In this document: one piece after another, positions 31,568 to 38,869 of the stretch | How positions within the stretch are numbered: the stretch's first letter is position 1 | Layout of the letters: each line of letters opens with the position of its first letter | Origin: CADEED01 sp964444835 | Lineage (GTDB): Bacteria; Pseudomonadota; Gammaproteobacteria; Steroidobacterales; Steroidobacteraceae | Length of the DNA stretch: 38,869 nt | Assembly (NCBI GenBank): GCA_964444835.1 | Contig: CAYUIT010000036.1 | Location: forward strand, 1 to 38,869 | Direction: 5' to 3' | Translations under genes and position numbers: made by a program | Notes under the pieces: model-generated | Told to the model about the DNA's origin: nothing | What the model saw: only the letters and a program-made list of their open reading frames with translations | The model's database searches: none

Positions 31568-32710
31568 ATGGCTGGGCGCAACGACAAAAAATTAGAACCG
31601 TGGCGCGATCCGCATGCGCAGCCGTACGTTCGATTTGAGAACATCACGAAGCGATTCGGCGACTTCACCGCCGTCAACAACGTTTCACTGAAGATCTATA
31701 AGGGCGAGATCTTCTGCTTGTTAGGCGGGTCAGGCTGCGGCAAGTCCACCTTGCTACGCATGATGGCTGGGTTCGAAGTGCCCACGAGCGGACAAATTTT
31801 CCTCGACGGGCAAGATATGGCGGATATCCCGCCGTACGAGCGGCCGGTGAACATGATGTTCCAGTCGTACGCGCTGTTTCCCCACATGACCGTGGAACGC
31901 AACATCGCCTTCGGTTTGGAGCAAGAGAAGCTGCCCCGCACGGAGATTGCAAGTCGCGTCTCGGACATTCTCGACATCGTGCGCCTGAAGCAATTCGCGA
32001 CGCGCAAGCCGCACCAGCTCTCGGGTGGCCAGCGTCAGCGTGTCGCGCTGGCGCGGGCACTCGTCAAGCGGCCCAAGTTGTTGCTGCTCGACGAGCCGCT
32101 CGGCGCGCTCGACAAGAAACTGCGCGAGCATACGCAGTTCGAGCTGATCAACATTCAAGAGCAACTCGGCGTCACCTTCATCGTTGTCACGCACGATCAA
32201 GAGGAAGCAATGACGTTGGCGTCCCGCATCGGCGTCATGAATCGTGGTGAGATCGTCCAAGTGGGTACGCCGACCGAGATCTACGAGTTCCCCACGTCGA
32301 AGTTCGTCGCCGATTTCATCGGTTCGGTGAACATGTTCGAAGGGCAACTGATCGAGGATCTACCAGATCGCGTGCGCATTCAGTCGGAGGAGCTCGGCGG
32401 GGTCATATATGTCGACCACGGTATCAGCTCGGCACCCGGTGCGACCGTGTGGGCGGCGATTCGACCGGAGAAGATCAACATCCTGCGCACGCCGCCCGTG
32501 GACACGAAGGAGAACTTCGTCAAAGGCGTCGTGAAGGAGATCGCCTACATGGGCGACGTCTCCACTTATCTCGTCAAGATCGCGACCGGCAAAACGGTGC
32601 GTGTGACGTTGCCGAACATCGAGCGTTTGTCGGACGACGAGCGCATTCTGTGGGAGGAGACGGTCTATCTGACGTGGCACTCCTCTAGTCCTGTCATCGT
32701 CACTCAATAG
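31568..32710 (+). CDS. potA: polyamine ABC transporter ATPase (PotA/PotG-like)
   Basis: 380-residue ABC ATPase. Residues 20-255 are the nucleotide-binding domain: Walker A GGSGCGKST (53-61), Q-loop MMFQSYALFPHMT, signature HQLSGGQRQRVALARAL, Walker B LLLLDEPLGALD and the H-loop VTHDQEEA. The C-terminus is a TOBE-type regulatory domain (VWAAIRPEKINILR). It powers the PotH-PotI channel. It follows potF after a hairpin, and potH begins 14 bases downstream. Length and order are normal for the family. Confidence 0.94.
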   Translation: MAGRNDKKLEPWRDPHAQPYVRFENITKRFGDFTAVNNVSLKIYKGEIFCLLGGSGCGKSTLLRMMAGFEVPTSGQIFLDGQDMADIPPYERPVNMMFQSYALFPHMTVERNIAFGLEQEKLPRTEIASRVSDILDIVRLKQFATRKPHQLSGGQRQRVALARALVKRPKLLLLDEPLGALDKKLREHTQFELINIQEQLGVTFIVVTHDQEEAMTLASRIGVMNRGEIVQVGTPTEIYEFPTSKFVADFIGSVNMFEGQLIEDLPDRVRIQSEELGGVIYVDHGISSAPGATVWAAIRPEKINILRTPPVDTKENFVKGVVKEIAYMGDVSTYLVKIATGKTVRVTLPNIERLSDDERILWEETVYLTWHSSSPVIVTQ

Positions 32711-32723
32711 TTAGTCGTCACGC

Positions 32724-33731
32724 GTGGCCGGTCCGTCGCAGTCAGGAATGAACAACCGCCTCGTGTCGGGGCGCTTGGGCCCGTTGTGGGACCTGATTTT
32801 CCGCTTCGGCCCGCCGCGGTGGTCGCACTACATCCGAAAGAATTGGGCCGGGCAGCGCCTTGTCATTGCAGTGCCATATCTGTGGCTGCTGCTGTTCTTT
32901 TTGGTGCCATTCCTCATTGTCCTGAAGATCTCATTCGCCGAGTGGGCGCCGCTGTCGCGGCCGCCTTACGAGCCAGTGCTGCGCTTCCTCGAAACCGGCG
33001 GCGTACAGTTGAAGCTCGTCTTCGAGAGTTACAAGTTCCTCTTCAACGAGCCGCTGTACGTCAGCGCGTGGATCTATTCCATCAAGGTCGCAGCCATCTC
33101 GACCTTGCTCTGCTTGCTCATCGGCTATCCGATGGCCTACGCGATCTCGAAGTCCTCGCCGACCTCGCGAAATATCTTTTTGATGCTGATCATTCTGCCT
33201 TTTTGGACGTCGTTCCTGCTGCGTGTCTACGCATGGATCGGGCTCCTCAAGAACGATGGCGTGATCAACAACGTACTGATGTGGACAGGCCTCATCGACG
33301 AGCCACTCGCGATGATGAACACCAGCTTTGCGGTCTACATCGGCATCGTCTACTCCTACCTACCATTCATGATCTTGCCGCTGTATTCCAATCTGGAGAA
33401 GCATGATCCAACGTTGCTCGAAGCAGCGCAGGACCTTGGGGCGGGGCCGATCCGCACGTTCTTGCGGGTCACCTTGCCTTTGTCGATTCCTGGGATCGTT
33501 GCGGGTTGTTTGCTCGTCTTCATTCCCGCAGTGGGCGAGTACGTGATTCCATCACTGCTCGGTCGCACCGATCAGTTGATGATCGCTAAGTTGTTGTCCG
33601 ATGAATTTTTCATGAATCGTGATTGGCCGAAAGCGAGCGCGGTGGCGATTGCCATGTTGTTACTGCTGGTCGTGCCCATCATGATCTTCCAACGGTTCCA
33701 GGCAAAGGAACTGGCGGCGAAGAACAAATGA
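32724..33731 (+). CDS. potH: polyamine ABC transporter permease (PotH-like)
   Basis: 335-residue inner-membrane permease with about six transmembrane segments plus a 30-residue cytosolic N-terminus. Conserved parts include YLWLLLFFLVPFLIVLKISF (first helix), the ATPase-contact loop EAAQDLGAGPIRTFLRVTLP (EAA motif) and IPGIVAGCLLVFIPAVGEYV. Pairs with PotI to form the channel. The GTG at 32724 has no good ribosome-binding site; ATG at 32748 is the alternative but AGGA lies directly against it. The stop overlaps the start of potI (ATGA at 33728-33731). Confidence 0.93.
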   Translation: MAGPSQSGMNNRLVSGRLGPLWDLIFRFGPPRWSHYIRKNWAGQRLVIAVPYLWLLLFFLVPFLIVLKISFAEWAPLSRPPYEPVLRFLETGGVQLKLVFESYKFLFNEPLYVSAWIYSIKVAAISTLLCLLIGYPMAYAISKSSPTSRNIFLMLIILPFWTSFLLRVYAWIGLLKNDGVINNVLMWTGLIDEPLAMMNTSFAVYIGIVYSYLPFMILPLYSNLEKHDPTLLEAAQDLGAGPIRTFLRVTLPLSIPGIVAGCLLVFIPAVGEYVIPSLLGRTDQLMIAKLLSDEFFMNRDWPKASAVAIAMLLLLVVPIMIFQRFQAKELAAKNK

Positions 33732-34585
33732 AGTCCGGTAACTGGTTTCGCAAGACTGCACTCGCGTTGGGATTCGCCTTCCTGTACGTGCCGATCTTGT
33801 TGATGATTTTTTTCTCGTTCAACAATTCCAAGCTCGTCACGGTGTGGGATTCGGTGAATTCACCGACCGTGAAGTGGTACGTATCGCTGTTCAAGAATGA
33901 CCAGATCATGGGCGCCGCATGGGTTTCGATCCAAGTGGCGGCGATGTCTGCAACGGTCGCGGTGGTGCTCGGTACCTTGGCCGGTCTCGTGCTGGCGCGA
34001 TTCGGTCCGTTCAAAGGGCGTGCATTGTTGTCGGGCATGACGACCGCGCCGCTCGTGATGCCCGAGGTCATCACGGGCTTGTCGATGCTGTTGCTGTTCG
34101 TGGCGCTCGAGCAAGTGCTGATGTCGATGTTCGGCATCCAGTGGGGCCGCGGCATGTCGACGATCACGATCGCGCACATCACCTTCACGATGGCGTACGT
34201 CACGGTTGTGGTGCAGTCACGGCTTGCTACCTTCGACGACTCGCTCGAAGAGGCTGCGCTCGATCTGGGCGCGCGGCCTGCTAAAGTGTTCATGCAGATC
34301 ACCGTGCCGCTCATCATGCCGGCGATTCTGTCGGGCTGGTTGTTAGCGTTTACTTTGTCGTGGGACGACTTGGTCGTCTCGCAGTTCGTCTCGGGGCCGG
34401 GGTCGAACACCTTACCGATGGTGATCTTCTCGAAGGTGCGCCTTGGCGTCAGTCCGGAAGTGAACGCACTCGCAACCATCATGGTGTTGCTCGTCGCTAC
34501 GGGCGTCATACTCTCGGCCATTTATATGCGCCGCCAAGAGCAGAAGCGTAAACGCGAAGAGCAAATGGCGGCGGCTAACAACTAG
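33728..34585 (+). CDS. potI: polyamine ABC transporter permease (PotI-like)
   Basis: 285-residue permease, partner of PotH. First helix LALGFAFLYVPILLMIFFSF; the EAA loop reads EEAALDLGARPAKVFMQITV followed by PLIMPAILSGWLLAFTLSWDD, typical of PotI/PotC. The C-terminal tail is highly charged (RRQEQKRKREEQMAAANN). The ATG at 33728 overlaps the potH stop; a longer open frame beginning at 33623 within potH is not used. A methionine-type aminotransferase gene starts five bases after the stop and may be transcribed from the same operon. Confidence 0.94.
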   Translation: MKSGNWFRKTALALGFAFLYVPILLMIFFSFNNSKLVTVWDSVNSPTVKWYVSLFKNDQIMGAAWVSIQVAAMSATVAVVLGTLAGLVLARFGPFKGRALLSGMTTAPLVMPEVITGLSMLLLFVALEQVLMSMFGIQWGRGMSTITIAHITFTMAYVTVVVQSRLATFDDSLEEAALDLGARPAKVFMQITVPLIMPAILSGWLLAFTLSWDDLVVSQFVSGPGSNTLPMVIFSKVRLGVSPEVNALATIMVLLVATGVILSAIYMRRQEQKRKREEQMAAANN

Positions 34586-34589
34586 CTGC

Positions 34590-35771
34590 ATGCGTTTCGC
34601 TCACAAGCTCCCGGATATCCCGACCACGATCTTTACGGTGATCTCGCGCCGTGCGCGCGAGCTCGGCGCCGTCAACGTCGGGCAAGGGTTTCCGGATTAC
34701 CCGATCGATGCTGCCCTGGCGGACTGTGTCGCAACTGCGATGGCGGAGGGCCATAACCAGTACGCGCCGATGGAGGGTTCGATCGCGCTGCGCGAGGCCA
34801 TCGCTCGGAAGCTACAGGAGACGCAAGGATGCGCGCCGAGCCCGGAATCTGAGATCACGATCACGTGCGGCGGGACGGAAGCCTTGCACTCCGCCATCCA
34901 GGCATTGGTACGTCCGGGTGACGAGGTGATCTGCTTCGATCCCGCGTACGATGCGTACGAGCCGGCCGTGGCACTGACCGGCGCGCGCTGCATTCGCATT
35001 CCGGCTGCGCCGCCGGCGTTCCGCCCGGATTGGGATCGGTTCCGCGATTCTCTCAGTGATCGGACCCGACTCGTAATCACTAACAACCCACACAATCCAG
35101 CTTGCATCGTGTGGGACGCAGCAGATCTGGATACGCTGGCTGAGGCGATTCGCAATCGTCCGATTCTGGTGTTAGCGGATGAGGTTTACGAGCATCTCGT
35201 GTTCGACGGTGGGCGGCATCGATCGGTGCTCGCGCATGCCGAACTCGGCGAGCGCAGCCTCGCGGTGTTCTCGTTCGGCAAAACGTTCCACATCACGGGT
35301 TGGCGCGTAGGCTACATCGTCGCGTCGGCGGAGCTGACGCGCGAGTTTCGCAAGGTTCATCAATTCAATACGTTCAGTATTGCAGCGCCCCTGCAGCAGG
35401 GCATTGCGAGCTACTTGGCTCGCAAGCCCGATGCGTGGCGTGGACTCAGCGACTTCTTCGAGCGCAAGCGCAACGTGGTCGTGGCGGGTTTGCGCGACAG
35501 TGGCTTCACGCTGCCACCTGCGCAAGGGACTTACTTTCAATTGCTCAATTGCGCTGCATTGACGGATCTCGATGACGTGACGTTTGCAGAACGTCTGCTC
35601 ACCGAAGCGGGCGTGGCGCTCATCCCCTTATCGCCGTTCTACGCGCAATCCGAATCGCGCGCACCGCGCCTGCAATGGCTCCGACTGTGCGTCGCCAAAC
35701 GAGACGAGACGCTGGAGTTGGCTGTCGAGCGTTTACGTGCGGCTGCGAGCGCCGGGATCGGCAGGCGGTGA
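34590..35771 (+). CDS. class I/II aminotransferase, methionine/glutamine-phenylpyruvate type (YbdL-like)
   Basis: 393-residue PLP enzyme of fold type I. NVGQGFPDYPID, NQYAPMEGSIALREAIARK, CGGTEALHSAIQAL, DPAYDAYEPAVALTGA, Asn-Pro-rich ITNNPHNPACIVW, ADEVYEHLVFDG (Asp197) and FSFGKTFHITGWRVGY with PLP lysine Lys231 match E. coli YbdL and glutamine transaminase K/MtnE-type enzymes. Such enzymes return the methionine keto acid (4-methylthio-2-oxobutanoate) to methionine. The next gene encodes an omega-amidase-like enzyme, which would remove the 2-oxoglutaramate formed when glutamine is the donor. The start is five bases after potI; the ribosome-binding site is weak. Confidence 0.87.
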   Translation: MRFAHKLPDIPTTIFTVISRRARELGAVNVGQGFPDYPIDAALADCVATAMAEGHNQYAPMEGSIALREAIARKLQETQGCAPSPESEITITCGGTEALHSAIQALVRPGDEVICFDPAYDAYEPAVALTGARCIRIPAAPPAFRPDWDRFRDSLSDRTRLVITNNPHNPACIVWDAADLDTLAEAIRNRPILVLADEVYEHLVFDGGRHRSVLAHAELGERSLAVFSFGKTFHITGWRVGYIVASAELTREFRKVHQFNTFSIAAPLQQGIASYLARKPDAWRGLSDFFERKRNVVVAGLRDSGFTLPPAQGTYFQLLNCAALTDLDDVTFAERLLTEAGVALIPLSPFYAQSESRAPRLQWLRLCVAKRDETLELAVERLRAAASAGIGRR

Positions 35772-35775
35772 TCAA

Positions 35776-36555
35776 ATGAATCTGCGTATCGCAGCGCTGC
35801 AAGCGCCGCTTGCATGGCAGGACCCTGACGGCAATCGCGCGAGTTTCGCGGCGTCCATGCGCCCTTTGCACGGCAACGTCGACGTCATCGTGCTGCCCGA
35901 AATGTTCACGACGGGCTTTACGATGGAGCCCGAGACCCTGGCTGAGCCGGAGGAGGGTGCGACTGTCGAGTGGCTGCGGCAGGAGGCCAATCGTGCCGAC
36001 GCGGCGATCACGGGCAGCGTCGTGGTGCAAGTCGGTACGCAGTTCTTCAACCGACTGCTGTGGGTGACGCCGGACGGGGCCGTCGCGCACTACGACAAGC
36101 GCCATTTGTTTCGTATGGCCGAAGAGCATCGGCACTACGCCGCAGGCTGCAAGACGTTGCTGGTCGAGTGGCGCGGTGCACGCATCGCGCCGTTGGTGTG
36201 CTATGACTTGCGCTTCCCAGTGTGGAGCCGGCGTCGCACATCGTTCAGCTACGACGTGCTGTTGTATGTCGCGAATTGGCCAGCGGTGCGCCGCTACCCG
36301 TGGCAGCAGCTACTACGAGCGCGGGCTATCGAGAACCAAGCCTTCGTCATTGGCTGCAATCGCGTGGGCGCGGATGGCAATGGTGTTGAGCACGCAGGCG
36401 ACTCCGTCGTGCTGGACTACTTCGGCAAGCCGCTGGCCGAGTTAGCCGATGTGCCGGGCATCGTTCGCGCTACGGTCGATCTCGGTGCATTGCGCGAGTT
36501 TCGCGAGCGATTCCCAGCCCATTTGGACGCCGATCGGTTTACGCTCGACCTATGA
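35776..36555 (+). CDS. nitrilase-family omega-amidase (YafV/Nit2-like)
   Basis: 259-residue carbon-nitrogen hydrolase. The Glu-Lys-Cys triad is intact: Glu42 in VLPEMFTTGF, Lys108 in HYDKRHLFRM and Cys142 in PLVCYDLRFPVWSR; RAIENQAFVIGCNRVGADGN is also conserved. YafV and Nit2 hydrolyse 2-oxoglutaramate to 2-oxoglutarate and ammonia. Placed directly after a YbdL-like aminotransferase, it would pull glutamine-dependent transamination forward. ATG at 35776 is used; a longer open frame starting at 35584 lies inside the aminotransferase and is not supported. Its stop overlaps the next gene (ATGA at 36552-36555). Confidence 0.88.
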   Translation: MNLRIAALQAPLAWQDPDGNRASFAASMRPLHGNVDVIVLPEMFTTGFTMEPETLAEPEEGATVEWLRQEANRADAAITGSVVVQVGTQFFNRLLWVTPDGAVAHYDKRHLFRMAEEHRHYAAGCKTLLVEWRGARIAPLVCYDLRFPVWSRRRTSFSYDVLLYVANWPAVRRYPWQQLLRARAIENQAFVIGCNRVGADGNGVEHAGDSVVLDYFGKPLAELADVPGIVRATVDLGALREFRERFPAHLDADRFTLDL

Positions 36556-37718
36556 AGAAAACCACGCGCGTCAATCATCCGCCCGATGTCGCGCCGCCAG
36601 CGGACAATCGCCCGGTGGTTGCGCCGATCTATCAGAGCGTCAAGTACGAATTCGAATCGGTCGGTGAGACGCTGCGCTCGCTGCGCGGGGATCGGCCGGG
36701 TTACTTCTACATGCGCGTGCAGAATCCGACAGCACGCCAGCTCGAGCTCACCCTTGCGGAGATGCAAGGTCGCGACGATTGCGTCGTGTCGGCATCCGGC
36801 GTGAATGCGATCGCGCAAGTGTTGTTAGCGCTCACGAAGCAGGGCGATCACGTCATCATTTTCCTGGAGAACTACGCACCCACGCGCGCCATCGTGCGCC
36901 GGATTCTGGCGCGCTTCGGCGTCGACCACACCTTGTTGTCGATTGAGGATCTCGCGTCGCTCGAGAGCACGTTGGCCACGCGACCGACGCGCCTGGTCAT
37001 GTTCGAGAGCCCGACGAATCCGATGCTGAAGATTGCCGATATCGATCGTATCGTGACCCTGGCCCACAAACATGGTGCACTCGCGGTGCTCGATAACACG
37101 TTCGCGGGATTTCACCAGCATGGCGATTGCGATGTCGATCTGTTCGTGCATAGCTTGACGAAGTACGCGTCGGGCGCAGGCGATGTGATGGGCGGCGCTG
37201 TGATCGGTCGGAAGGAATTGCTCGATCCAATACGAACGGAATTCGTGTTGTTAGGTGCATTGCTCGATCCGCACGCCGCGTTCTTGATTCAGCGCGGTCT
37301 GAAGACGTACTACATTCGATACCGTGAGCAATGCGCACGTGCCGCCGCCGTGGCCGAGTGGTTAGAGCAACATCCGGCGGTCGAGTACGTGCGCTATCCC
37401 GGACTCGCCTCGCATCCGCAGCACGCGCTGGCACGCCAGCAAATGCAAGAGTTCGGCACCATGGTGACGCTCAGTGTGCGCGGCGGCAGCGATGCCGCAG
37501 CGCGCATGGCAGATCGGCTGCAGTTGTTCGCGCTCACGGCGAGCCTCGGCTCGACGGAGTCGCTCGTCATGGCGCCCCAGATGATGGGCAGCAAGGAATT
37601 CACGCCGGAACAAGCGGCACGAGCGGGCGTCACCGCCGCGACGGTGCGCTTGTCGATCGGGCTCGAGGATCTCGGCGATCTACTCGCCGATTTGGAGCAG
37701 GCGCTCGCACCGCCGTGA
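36552..37718 (+). CDS. Cys/Met metabolism PLP enzyme (cystathionine gamma-synthase/lyase family)
   Basis: 388-residue PLP enzyme of the trans-sulfuration family. Visible: PIYQSVKYEFESV, PGYFYMRVQNPTARQLELTLAEM, SASGVNAIAQVLLAL, FESPTNPMLKIADI, VLDNTFAGFHQHGDCDVDLFVHS and the PLP lysine Lys204 in LTKYASGAGDVMGGAV. TASLGSTESLVMAPQMMGSKEF near the C-terminus is where substrate carboxylate binds. It could be cystathionine gamma-synthase, cystathionine gamma-lyase or methionine gamma-lyase; sequence alone does not decide. The ATG overlaps the omega-amidase stop, giving a coupled three-gene unit with a sulfur amino acid theme. Confidence 0.87.
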   Translation: MKKTTRVNHPPDVAPPADNRPVVAPIYQSVKYEFESVGETLRSLRGDRPGYFYMRVQNPTARQLELTLAEMQGRDDCVVSASGVNAIAQVLLALTKQGDHVIIFLENYAPTRAIVRRILARFGVDHTLLSIEDLASLESTLATRPTRLVMFESPTNPMLKIADIDRIVTLAHKHGALAVLDNTFAGFHQHGDCDVDLFVHSLTKYASGAGDVMGGAVIGRKELLDPIRTEFVLLGALLDPHAAFLIQRGLKTYYIRYREQCARAAAVAEWLEQHPAVEYVRYPGLASHPQHALARQQMQEFGTMVTLSVRGGSDAAARMADRLQLFALTASLGSTESLVMAPQMMGSKEFTPEQAARAGVTAATVRLSIGLEDLGDLLADLEQALAPP

Positions 37719-37862
37719 CGGAGGTCCCGCTCCGCGCGCGAATTTCGTAACCGCTTCTAGTTTTTGGGAAGGCTTGCTGGACATCGGCGGTTTGCCCGTC
37801 GATGCTTCTTATGTCCGGCTGATCGTTCGCTGTGCGTACTTCGGGTATGCCGTCGCGAACTT

Positions 37863-38570
37863 ATGTTTAATCGACCTATTGCATCTCCCGCCGGCCACGC
37901 ACGCGCCCTCGAGGCGCGAGCGGCGGTCTCCCGCCGATTCAGCGTCGAGGCGCGCGCCTTGCCCGCCGCGCCGCTGAACTTCAGTCGCTATGAAACGTGG
38001 TCGCTCTTGCCGGAGCGGGTGGAGCTCGATTCCCTCCAGACCGCCGCTTTCAGCGCGGAAGGTCGTGCCACAGAGTTGCAGGCGCTCTGGCAGGAGACCT
38101 TAGCGGCGGCGGTCTGTGCACGGCGCGTGGCTGAAGCGCTCGACGTAGAGGCGCGTGCTTGCGTCGCGGCTGCGCTATTGCATCGGATCGGCGATGCGCT
38201 TGCGCTTGCCGCCTTATCTCGGAGCGAAGACGAGGCGGGCGTACGCCTTGATGCGCCGTCGCGTGCCGATGTCTGCGCGGCTGAGAGTATTCAGATCGGG
38301 GAACGGGCGCTGCGCTGGTGGTGTGTGCCGCCGCGCGTTGCGTCGCTCGTGATGGGATGGCGTCGCTTCGGCGAATTTCCGACGAACGACAAAGGGCCGG
38401 CAGTCGTTTACCTGTCCCATCTGCTTGCGCTGGAATGGTTGTCACCTGAGATCTGCGCGCCGGGCCTTGTGGAGTCGGTAGCCGACGAGCTCGGAATTGA
38501 CGCGGCGGTTGCGCGCGAGTTTCGCCCCGGAACGGCGCAGCGCGCACTCTGGCAATCGCTCATTCGCTGA
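37863..38570 (+). CDS. HDOD-domain protein
   Basis: About 235 residues with one HDOD domain, a non-catalytic relative of HD phosphohydrolases found in signalling proteins. The core is LQALWQETLAAAVCARRVAE, ALDVEARACVAAALLHRIGD, then ALAALSRSEDEAGV and later YLSHLLALEWLSPEICAP. The catalytic His-Asp pair of true HD enzymes is only partly present (LLHRIGD). Start is uncertain: ATG 37863 has no clear ribosome-binding site, and the same frame is open up to 37764 without recognisable homology. The 144-base gap before it, after the trans-sulfuration gene, holds a short AT-rich stretch and no clear promoter. Confidence 0.75.
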   Translation: MFNRPIASPAGHARALEARAAVSRRFSVEARALPAAPLNFSRYETWSLLPERVELDSLQTAAFSAEGRATELQALWQETLAAAVCARRVAEALDVEARACVAAALLHRIGDALALAALSRSEDEAGVRLDAPSRADVCAAESIQIGERALRWWCVPPRVASLVMGWRRFGEFPTNDKGPAVVYLSHLLALEWLSPEICAPGLVESVADELGIDAAVAREFRPGTAQRALWQSLIR

Positions 38571-38633
38571 TCTCGCGCTAAGCTTGACCGAGGGCGCCGG
38601 CAGTGTCGGTGCCGGTCGCGCCAAGGAGGCCGC

Positions 38634-38869
38634 GTGTTAGGCATTGCCAACTGCTTTCGTGCGGCGGTCGCTGCACTCGCGCTCGCCGGATCGATGGCTG
38701 CGTGGTCCGCGAGTCCGCCGCCCATCGAGGCATTCGCGTTCGAACCCGAATTTGAGAGCCCGGTTCTATCGCCCGACGGCCGGAAAGTCGGCTTCCTCAC
38801 AAGCCGGGAAGGCAAGCGAATCTTCGCGGTTCTCAATCTCGATACGCAGGACGTCCATGGCGTGCTGGC
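38634..38869 (+). CDS. secreted S9-type (prolyl oligopeptidase family) peptidase, 3'-truncated
   Basis: N-terminal 78 residues of a longer protein, cut by the window end. A GTG start follows AAGGAGG (38623-38629), with four bases between, a strong Shine-Dalgarno. The start MLGIANCFRAAVAALALAG is a signal peptide; the next part, IEAFAFEPEFESPVLSPDGR, then KVGFLTSREGKRIFAVLNLD, matches the first propeller blade of S9-family peptidases (SPDG...KRLFV-like repeat). The catalytic domain is beyond the window, so the family is inferred from the blade only. The gene is on the same strand as the HDOD gene, 63 bases away; the spacer holds a GCCGG-rich repeat and no clear terminator. Confidence 0.7.
   Translation, partial: MLGIANCFRAAVAALALAGSMAAWSASPPPIEAFAFEPEFESPVLSPDGRKVGFLTSREGKRIFAVLNLDTQDVHGVL

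Noticed and set aside
37774..37862. Possible short peptide LDIGGLPVDASYVRLIV upstream of the HDOD gene
   Set aside because: It looks protein-like for about 30 codons but has no standard start with ribosome-binding site, continues into an Arg/Pro-rich shadow of the HDOD gene, and matches no family known to me.

Overview
The window is about 39 kb of GC-rich, densely packed chromosomal DNA from a Gram-negative proteobacterium. A fused rlmKL gene, a TorF-type porin, a lipoprotein PotF-like polyamine receptor and a complete Puu-type polyamine pathway all point to a gammaproteobacterium, perhaps near Steroidobacterales/Nevskiales/Lysobacterales; the placement is inference. No rRNA, tRNA, transposase, phage gene or CRISPR array was seen. 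There is one assembly gap of 100 Ns (5240-5339), inside a cation-efflux gene.

Layout. (1) 1-2546, plus strand: the end of a LeuD-like hydratase subunit, an HMG-CoA-lyase-family enzyme and a CaiB-type CoA-transferase form a tight operon that could cleave a methylated dicarboxylate through its CoA ester. A convergent LysR gene and a secreted DUF1838 protein follow on the minus strand. (2) 4745-7922: the dmeF Co/Ni exporter, broken by the gap, is translationally coupled to an unusual methyltransferase with a Trm112-like zinc ribbon; a six-helix membrane protein follows. (3) 7930-11142: an orphan TRAP solute receptor, a glycine-zipper/OmpA protein, a small cupin, and a TorF porin behind a textbook sigma-54 promoter with an IHF site and a possible NtrC site. 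(4) 11239-14732: an omega-aminotransferase, a divergent PuuR-like XRE-cupin repressor and a PuuC-like aldehyde dehydrogenase. (5) 14741-18312: an exonuclease/GIY-YIG nuclease and RlmKL. (6) 18309-20226, minus: a PQQ-type sugar dehydrogenase and a DUF1295 membrane enzyme. (7) 20337-23755: a two-gene beta-oxidation operon whose multifunctional protein carries a basic tail. (8) 23762-34585: the main polyamine island, with puuA-puuB on the minus strand and puuD, a second GS paralogue, spuC and potFAHI on the plus strand. (9) 34590-37718: a methionine-type aminotransferase, an omega-amidase and a trans-sulfuration-family enzyme. (10) An HDOD protein and the start of a secreted S9-type peptidase.

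The polyamine genes work together: PotFAHI imports putrescine or spermidine; PuuA paralogues, PuuB, PuuC and PuuD degrade it through gamma-glutamyl intermediates, and SpuC-type aminotransferases offer a direct route. A shared operator-like sequence (TGTTTA-N8/9-GACA) lies before the repressor gene, before puuA and before puuD, tying the two separated parts into one predicted regulon. With the sigma-54 porin promoter, nitrogen scavenging is the main theme. No clearly new defence or mobile system was found. The best leads are the operator family, the sigma-54/IHF porin promoter, the methyltransferase beside dmeF, the basic tail on the beta-oxidation protein, and a strong excess of the heptamer TTGTTAG.
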